A stretch of 9,869 nt of DNA from Fibrobacteres bacterium CG2_30_45_31. Lineage in GTDB: Bacteria; Fibrobacterota; Fibrobacteria; Fibrobacterales; Fibrobacteraceae. The DNA is taken from contig MNYL01000114.1 of the NCBI GenBank assembly GCA_001873075.1, positions 1-9,869 on the forward strand, in the 5' to 3' direction. The notes under the pieces were generated by a model. It made no database searches and was not told where the DNA came from. It was given only the letters and a program-made list of their open reading frames with translations. This document shows, one piece after another, positions 6,531-9,869 of this stretch; position 1 is the first letter of the stretch; each line of letters begins with the position of its first letter. Made by a program: the position numbers and the translations under genes.

Positions 6531-7517
6531 CTATTTCTTTTTTGGAACGTAAGGACGAAGTTCAATATCATCTTCAGAAACTTCTTGCGCCGGCTTCTGA
6601 GCATCACGGCCAAAGGTCGGCATACGCGGTGTTGATGTTCCACCAGCACCTGGCAATGGACGTCCAAAAGGAGTCGTAGCCGCACTCTTTTGAAACATAC
6701 CACCAGGGGAAGCAATAGCATCAGCCGCTGGCGCCTTCGCCGCAAATGAAGGCATTCGAAACGGTAAACCAGAAGCATCGGGTCCACTCAAATCCGGCAT
6801 CGAATTCGAACCCATCGGCAGAGTCGCTTTGGGTGGAACCGCGGACTGTGTTACAGAAAGACCTTCTTTATTCAAAGTCACATCATGCACACCCGTATTG
6901 TGTACGCTTTCCGCTGCCTTGCGCAAAAAGCCCTGTTTCACATTGAATTTTTCAATCACCAACATGGCAATGGACTTCAATGTCGTGACCACACCTTTAC
7001 CATTATGCGCAGTCGCTGGGAAAAAGGGAATGCCACGAGGGTTCAAAAATTTGTTCATCTCATCAAGCGTAAACACATTTTCCATATCCCGTTTGTTGTA
7101 TTGCAACACTAACGGAATATCGTCTAATTCCATGCCATAATCCTGCAAGTTCTGGCGTAAATTTTGGAAGCTTTCCAAATTTTCTGCTTGGCGAGAACGT
7201 TGAGAATCGGCGACAAAAACAATTCCATCCACACCACGAAGCACAAGCTTACGCGTGCTGTTATAATAAACCTGACCCGGAACCGTATAAAGTTGAAATT
7301 TAGTTTTGAAACCTTTAATATCGCCCAGATTGAGCGGTAGAAAATCAAAAAAGAGCGTGCGATCACCTTCTGTCGCAAGAGACACCATATCGGTGCGCTT
7401 GTCCTGCGGCATCTTTTGATGAATCACCTGAAGGTTCGTTGTCTTGCCGCTCAAACCAGGTCCGTAATAGACGACCTTACAGCTGATTTCACGAGTAGCG
7501 AAGTTGATTGAGGACAT
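6531..7517 (-). CDS. mglA: MglA-type small Ras-like GTPase with Pro-rich C-terminal tail
   Basis: Cytoplasmic GTPase of 328 residues. Residues 1-200 align by eye with Myxococcus MglA throughout: P-loop GPGLSGKTT (19-27), TEGDRTLFFDFLPL (49-62) with Arg53 and Thr54 at the positions used for catalysis in MglA, TVPGQ (78-82) in place of the usual DxxG as is typical of MglA, and NKRD (141-144) for guanine recognition. All key residues are intact, so it should be active. MglA switches set cell polarity and motility or place surface machinery. Unusually, about 128 further residues follow, low in complexity and rich in Pro, Ala, Gly and Ser, ending RPYVPKKK; the family is normally about 195 residues. 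The ATG has AAGGA about six bases upstream, and a promoter candidate lies within 75 bp. It is the first gene of the five-gene cluster. Confidence 0.93.
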   Translation of the reverse strand: MSSINFATREISCKVVYYGPGLSGKTTNLQVIHQKMPQDKRTDMVSLATEGDRTLFFDFLPLNLGDIKGFKTKFQLYTVPGQVYYNSTRKLVLRGVDGIVFVADSQRSRQAENLESFQNLRQNLQDYGMELDDIPLVLQYNKRDMENVFTLDEMNKFLNPRGIPFFPATAHNGKGVVTTLKSIAMLVIEKFNVKQGFLRKAAESVHNTGVHDVTLNKEGLSVTQSAVPPKATLPMGSNSMPDLSGPDASGLPFRMPSFAAKAPAADAIASPGGMFQKSAATTPFGRPLPGAGGTSTPRMPTFGRDAQKPAQEVSEDDIELRPYVPKKK

Positions 7518-7552
7518 TCGATTTCCTTAATATTTATAACTAATCTAACAAA

Positions 7553-7582
7553 AATATAAGAACACCGTTTCGTTTTTCGCAA
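7553..7582 (-). promoter_or_regulatory. Candidate sigma-70-type promoter for the mglA cluster
   Basis: On the minus strand TTGCGA (7577-7582) is followed after 18 bp by TATATT (7553-7558). The matches to the -35 and -10 consensus are 4/6 and 5/6. Transcription would start near 7546, giving a leader of about 28 bases before mglA. It lies just after the rpsT terminator, where a new promoter would be needed. Spacing and position support it, but the -35 match is modest. Confidence 0.45.
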
Positions 7583-7603
7583 AAAAGCCCATTGGACCTA
7601 GTC

Positions 7604-7640
7604 CACCAAAAACAAAAGACCAGTAGCAGTGCCACTGGTC
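7604..7640 (-). terminator. Intrinsic terminator of rpsT
   Basis: On the minus strand GACCAGT (7634-7640) pairs perfectly with ACTGGTC (7618-7624) around a nine-base loop. The stem is followed by TTTTGTTTTTGG. It begins 23 bases after the rpsT stop codon and ends before the mglA promoter candidate, so it separates the two units. The AAAGG before the stem can pair partly with the T run. Confidence 0.85.
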
Positions 7641-7662
7641 CCTTTAATCAAAGATCCATTAA

Positions 7663-7929
7663 TTAGACCTTAGCAAATCCGTTGACAACCTGAGCAACCT
7701 TGGCCTTATAGTTGGCAGCACGGTTCGCATTAAACCCCGCACGGTTCTTAGCTGCAGCTTTATCAAGCATGCTGAAAAGATTCGGCATTTCCTTGAGGGC
7801 AAGATCTTTCGAAGTTGCAGTACGGATAAGTTTCAGGCTCGTACGGATCGCAGAACGAACAGAACGGTTAACAGCGGTAGCTTTTTCGGCTTGACGCAAA
7901 CGCTTTTTACATGACTGATGATGAGGCAC
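7663..7929 (-). CDS. rpsT: 30S ribosomal protein S20
   Basis: Protein of 88 residues, the usual S20 length. It binds 16S rRNA in the body of the small subunit during early assembly. The N terminus MPHHQSCKKRLRQAEK and the following NRSVRSAIRTSLKLIR helix are characteristic, as is the AAAKNRAGFNANRAANYKAKVAQVVN C-terminal helix (spans about 58-83). The start codon is GTG (7927-7929), with GGAG seven bases upstream. No ATG fits the conserved N terminus. In Escherichia coli rpsT also uses a non-ATG start (UUG) that takes part in autogenous translational control, so the rare start here may serve the same end; that is inference. The gene has its own promoter and terminator and appears to be a single-gene unit, possibly with read-through from the M50 gene. 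Confidence 0.95.
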   Translation of the reverse strand: MPHHQSCKKRLRQAEKATAVNRSVRSAIRTSLKLIRTATSKDLALKEMPNLFSMLDKAAAKNRAGFNANRAANYKAKVAQVVNGFAKV

Positions 7930-7969
7930 CTTATATCTCCGGGTGAAAACCTTTTTTCTTGTTGGCGCA

Positions 7970-7998
7970 AATTTAACACATTCTCACTATTTGGTCAA
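7970..7998 (-). promoter_or_regulatory. Promoter of rpsT
   Basis: On the minus strand TTGACC (7993-7998, 5/6 match) is followed after 17 bp by TAAATT (7970-7975, 4/6 match). A start near 7963 would leave a leader of about 33 bases ending in the GGAG site. The good -35, ideal spacing and position in the only gap between the M50 gene and rpsT make this a solid call. Confidence 0.65.
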
Positions 7999-8019
7999 GT
8001 CCGAGAAGCCCCAAAAGAC

Positions 8020-8703
8020 CTATAGCCAAAAAGCGGAATAACTGGTCATTTTTAACAAAAATTCGAGAAATGGACCCATAATAAGGGAAATGGGGCCCGG
8101 AAAAGGCAAAATCCACTCCCAGAGGACCACCCCCACCAACGGCCACATCCCCAAACGAAGAAACAAAAGATCGAAATTGCGGCTCCATCGAGGGGGTAGG
8201 AGCGCAGAAAGGACTTTTGCTCCATCCAAGGGGTAAATAGGAAGCAAGTTAAAGGCGGCGAGGGATAAATTAACCTGAACATAAATCTGTAAAAAATCCG
8301 AAATCAAAATTAAGAATGCACTGGGTCCTTGCATCGCTGGAATAATAAACTGAACGACCCCCACGTACAAGTTAAAGCCCACTATGGCCTGAAGTAAATT
8401 AGAAAGGGGTCCTGCGATAGAGACAATACCCATGCCTCGATGGCTATTTTTAAACCGAGTAGGGTCCACAGGTACGGGCTTTGCCCAGCCAATGCCGATG
8501 TTCTGAAATGCTAAAAAGAGAAGCATCATCGTCCCCAAAGGATCAAGATGATTCATGGGATTCAAGCTCAGTCGTCCACGATCTTTTGCGGTGGTATCCC
8601 CTAAAAGAAGAGCCGCCAGCGCATGGGCAAACTCATGGAGAGAAAGTGCTAAAATCAAAGTGATAAAAAAAAGCGTACCGGAGCGAAGCGATTCATTCGT
8701 CAT
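8020..8703 (-). CDS. M50-family (site-2-protease-like) membrane metallopeptidase
   Basis: Integral membrane protein of 227 residues with several hydrophobic segments. The zinc-binding motif HEFAH (23-27) lies in the first membrane segment, with Glu24 as catalytic base. NLLPIYPLDGAKVL (152-165) carries the second conserved motif, where Asp160 should be the third zinc ligand. GRLSLNPMNHLDPLGT (43-58) is the loop typical of the short M50 group that includes Bacillus YwhC-like proteins. It has no PDZ or CBS domain, so it is a minimal form and unlike RseP. The group is thought to cleave membrane proteins within the bilayer, but substrates are mostly unknown. The ATG lies 5 bp after the cysQ stop. 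The nearest Shine-Dalgarno-like GAGG is 13 bases away, so translation probably depends on coupling to cysQ. Confidence 0.9.
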   Translation of the reverse strand: MTNESLRSGTLFFITLILALSLHEFAHALAALLLGDTTAKDRGRLSLNPMNHLDPLGTMMLLFLAFQNIGIGWAKPVPVDPTRFKNSHRGMGIVSIAGPLSNLLQAIVGFNLYVGVVQFIIPAMQGPSAFLILISDFLQIYVQVNLSLAAFNLLPIYPLDGAKVLSALLPPRWSRNFDLLFLRLGMWPLVGVVLWEWILPFPGPISLIMGPFLEFLLKMTSYSAFWL

Positions 8704-8708
8704 AAGTT

Positions 8709-9494
8709 TTAATAAGCCTCAAAAGCGGGGGTTTCTAAAAATTGTGTACCGTAATGAACTTCTTCAATGGTTCCCAAGCGATAGACATTGCCACCAGCAG
8801 CCTTGAGTACCCCATGACCGGCAGCAATATCCCATTCATGAAGAGGCTTACACCTAGGATAATAATCAGCAAAACCATCAGCAATGCGGCAAAACTTGAG
8901 ACTAGAGCCGACTTCAATGGAAAGGCCTCCCACTGCCGCCACAAAATCCATCGTAGGGCCATCTTTATGAAGTGCACTCACCAGCACTTTGGGCGGTGGA
9001 CTATTCTTAGGATTATGGGGGGAAAATCGAGATTCTCGTTTCAGAGATTGGTAGGTGGATTCCTCTAATGAATACAAATTAAGAGTAAAAGCCTGATGAT
9101 CCCCACCGACAAAGAGTTCCCCTGTGGCAGGAGCGCTCACTAAACCAATACTGACGACACCGTCTTCAATGAGTGCTATATTCACAGTAAAATCATTTCT
9201 ATGGGCTACAAATTCAGAGGTTCCATCAATGGGATCTATGAGAAAAAAGCGTTTCCAAGTACGTCGCACATCCCAAAGTTCACTTGCGGTTTCTTCAGAG
9301 ACCACGGGGATTGCAGGAAAATATTTTTTAAGTCCCTCAAGAATTATGCGATTAGCTTCTAAGTCCGCACTGGTTACGGGCGTTTCATCCGGCTTTTCAG
9401 AAATCGAAAAGCCTTCCGTAAAAGACTTCATGACAGCGGAGCTTGCGTCGCGCATGACCGAAAGAAGCGGGAACCAAGGCATTGAACTTAACAT
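8709..9494 (-). CDS. cysQ: CysQ-like 3'(2'),5'-bisphosphate nucleotidase (inositol monophosphatase superfamily)
   Basis: Protein of 261 residues, the usual family length. CysQ removes the 3' phosphate from 3'-phosphoadenosine 5'-phosphate (PAP), a toxic by-product of sulfate activation, using two or three Mg ions. Metal-site motifs are all present: VVSEET (64-69), DPIDGT (87-92) and EWDIAAGHGVLKAAGG (220-235) with Asp222. GSSLKFCRIADGFADYYPR (196-214) is the segment I use to favour CysQ over SuhB-type inositol monophosphatases. No cysteine-pathway genes are visible nearby, so the substrate call rests on the motifs alone. The start is uncertain: ATGs at 9494 and 9482 are both possible and neither has a good Shine-Dalgarno site. 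Confidence 0.85.
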   Translation of the reverse strand: MLSSMPWFPLLSVMRDASSAVMKSFTEGFSISEKPDETPVTSADLEANRIILEGLKKYFPAIPVVSEETASELWDVRRTWKRFFLIDPIDGTSEFVAHRNDFTVNIALIEDGVVSIGLVSAPATGELFVGGDHQAFTLNLYSLEESTYQSLKRESRFSPHNPKNSPPPKVLVSALHKDGPTMDFVAAVGGLSIEVGSSLKFCRIADGFADYYPRCKPLHEWDIAAGHGVLKAAGGNVYRLGTIEEVHYGTQFLETPAFEAY

Positions 9495-9527
9495 GGGTAG
9501 AAGATAGTTTTTTTAGCTTTGTCAACA
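9495..9527. other. Short divergent intergenic region
   Basis: Only 33 bp separate the cysQ and aminotransferase starts, so promoters must extend into one or both coding regions. On the plus strand TTGAAC (9482-9487), then 17 bp, then TAGTTT (9505-9510) is a weak candidate for the aminotransferase. On the minus strand a perfect TTGACA (9520-9525) points to cysQ but has no good -10 at normal spacing. Neither is firm. Confidence 0.3.
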
Positions 9528-9869
9528 ATGATTCCATTTGTCAATCTCTCCTCGCAGCGGAATGCTTACCGTGAAGAATTAGAAATCGCAACACAACGCG
9601 TTTACGATAGTGGATGCTTTATTGGCGGGAAAGAAATTGAAGCTTTAGAAGCAGAACTCTCGACATATTCTGGAGCCACTCAGGCAATCACCTGCGCAAG
9701 TGGTACGGGAGCACTTCTGTTGTCGTTACTCGCGTTGGATATTCGTGAAGGGGATGAAGTTATTGTTCCCGATTTTACTTTTGTAGCACCCGCAGAATGT
9801 GTGGCCCTGTTGGGAGCCATTCCTCGATTTGCCGATATTTCTAAAGACACTTTTTTGATTGACCCCTCC
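9528..9869 (+). CDS. DegT/DnrJ/EryC1/StrS-family aminotransferase, 5' part (cut by the window edge)
   Basis: The first 114 codons are open to the window end. The N terminus MIPFVNLSSQRNAYREEL, then GCFIGGKEIEALEAEL (29-44), CASGTGALLLSLLAL (56-70) and GDEVIVPDFTFVAPAE (75-90) follow the opening of this PLP-dependent family, which makes amino sugars or related nucleotide-sugar products for cell-surface glycans or secondary metabolites. SGT (58-60) and the PDFTF segment contribute to the cofactor and substrate pocket. The catalytic Lys would lie beyond the window, so activity and substrate cannot be judged. The ATG is the only sensible start and has no clear Shine-Dalgarno site. This is the only plus-strand gene in the window. 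It may open a surface-polysaccharide operon, which would be visible to the right. Confidence 0.88.
   Translation, partial: MIPFVNLSSQRNAYREELEIATQRVYDSGCFIGGKEIEALEAELSTYSGATQAITCASGTGALLLSLLALDIREGDEVIVPDFTFVAPAECVALLGAIPRFADISKDTFLIDPS

Noticed and set aside
6107..6679. Plus-strand frame of 190 codons
   Set aside because: It runs antisense across the roadblock gene and the mglA end, has no recognisable domain and no upstream signal, and both minus-strand genes are clear.
7586..7605. Second terminator before mglA (TGGAC, TAG, GTCCA followed by a T6 run on the minus strand)
   Set aside because: The stem is only five base pairs with a three-base loop and the T run is offset from it; the stronger hairpin at 7618-7640 already explains termination.
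8000..8025. Terminator for the M50 peptidase gene
   Set aside because: Only four-base pairings (GGTC with GACC) are found with no T run, so read-through toward rpsT remains possible.
9497..9525. Promoter for cysQ based on the perfect TTGACA at 9520-9525
   Set aside because: At 16-18 bp spacing the possible -10 hexamers are TTCTAC-like and do not match; TATCTT lies only 13 bp away.

Overview
The window most likely comes from a member of the Fibrobacteres, close to Fibrobacter. The main reason is a secreted lipoprotein with a serine-rich tether and a C-terminal domain that reads like the Fibrobacter succinogenes major paralogous (FISUMP) domain. Moderate GC content and an MglA/roadblock pair fit but do not prove this. 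No tRNA, rRNA, insertion sequence, CRISPR array or phage gene was seen, so this looks like ordinary chromosome. Almost all genes lie on the minus strand. The only plus-strand gene is an incomplete one at the right edge.

From right to left, in the direction of minus-strand transcription: (1) a DegT/DnrJ/EryC1/StrS aminotransferase starts on the plus strand at 9528 and runs off the window, divergent from the next gene across only 33 bp; (2) a CysQ-like phosphatase and an M50 site-2-protease-like membrane metallopeptidase, 5 bp apart; (3) rpsT (ribosomal protein S20), with its own promoter, a GTG start and a clear intrinsic terminator; (4) a tight five-gene cluster of an MglA-type small GTPase with an unusual Pro-rich tail, a roadblock/LC7 protein, a membrane-anchored DUF2914-like protein, a 956-residue predicted outer-membrane beta-barrel and an Omp85-type outer-membrane protein; (5) after a 139-bp AT-rich gap, the FISUMP lipoprotein; (6) the first 25 codons of another minus-strand gene at the left edge.

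The part most worth attention is the cluster at 1360-7517. Its intergenic gaps are 28, 9 and 2 bp, followed by a 1-bp stop/start overlap, so the five genes are probably one transcript. It joins a cytoplasmic polarity-type GTPase and its likely regulator to an inner-membrane-anchored periplasmic protein, a very large outer-membrane protein and an Omp85 factor that could insert or assist it. I infer an envelope-spanning assembly whose position or activity is controlled by the GTPase. Nothing in the sequence proves this. Two genes in a row in the cluster begin with TTG, which may hold expression down.
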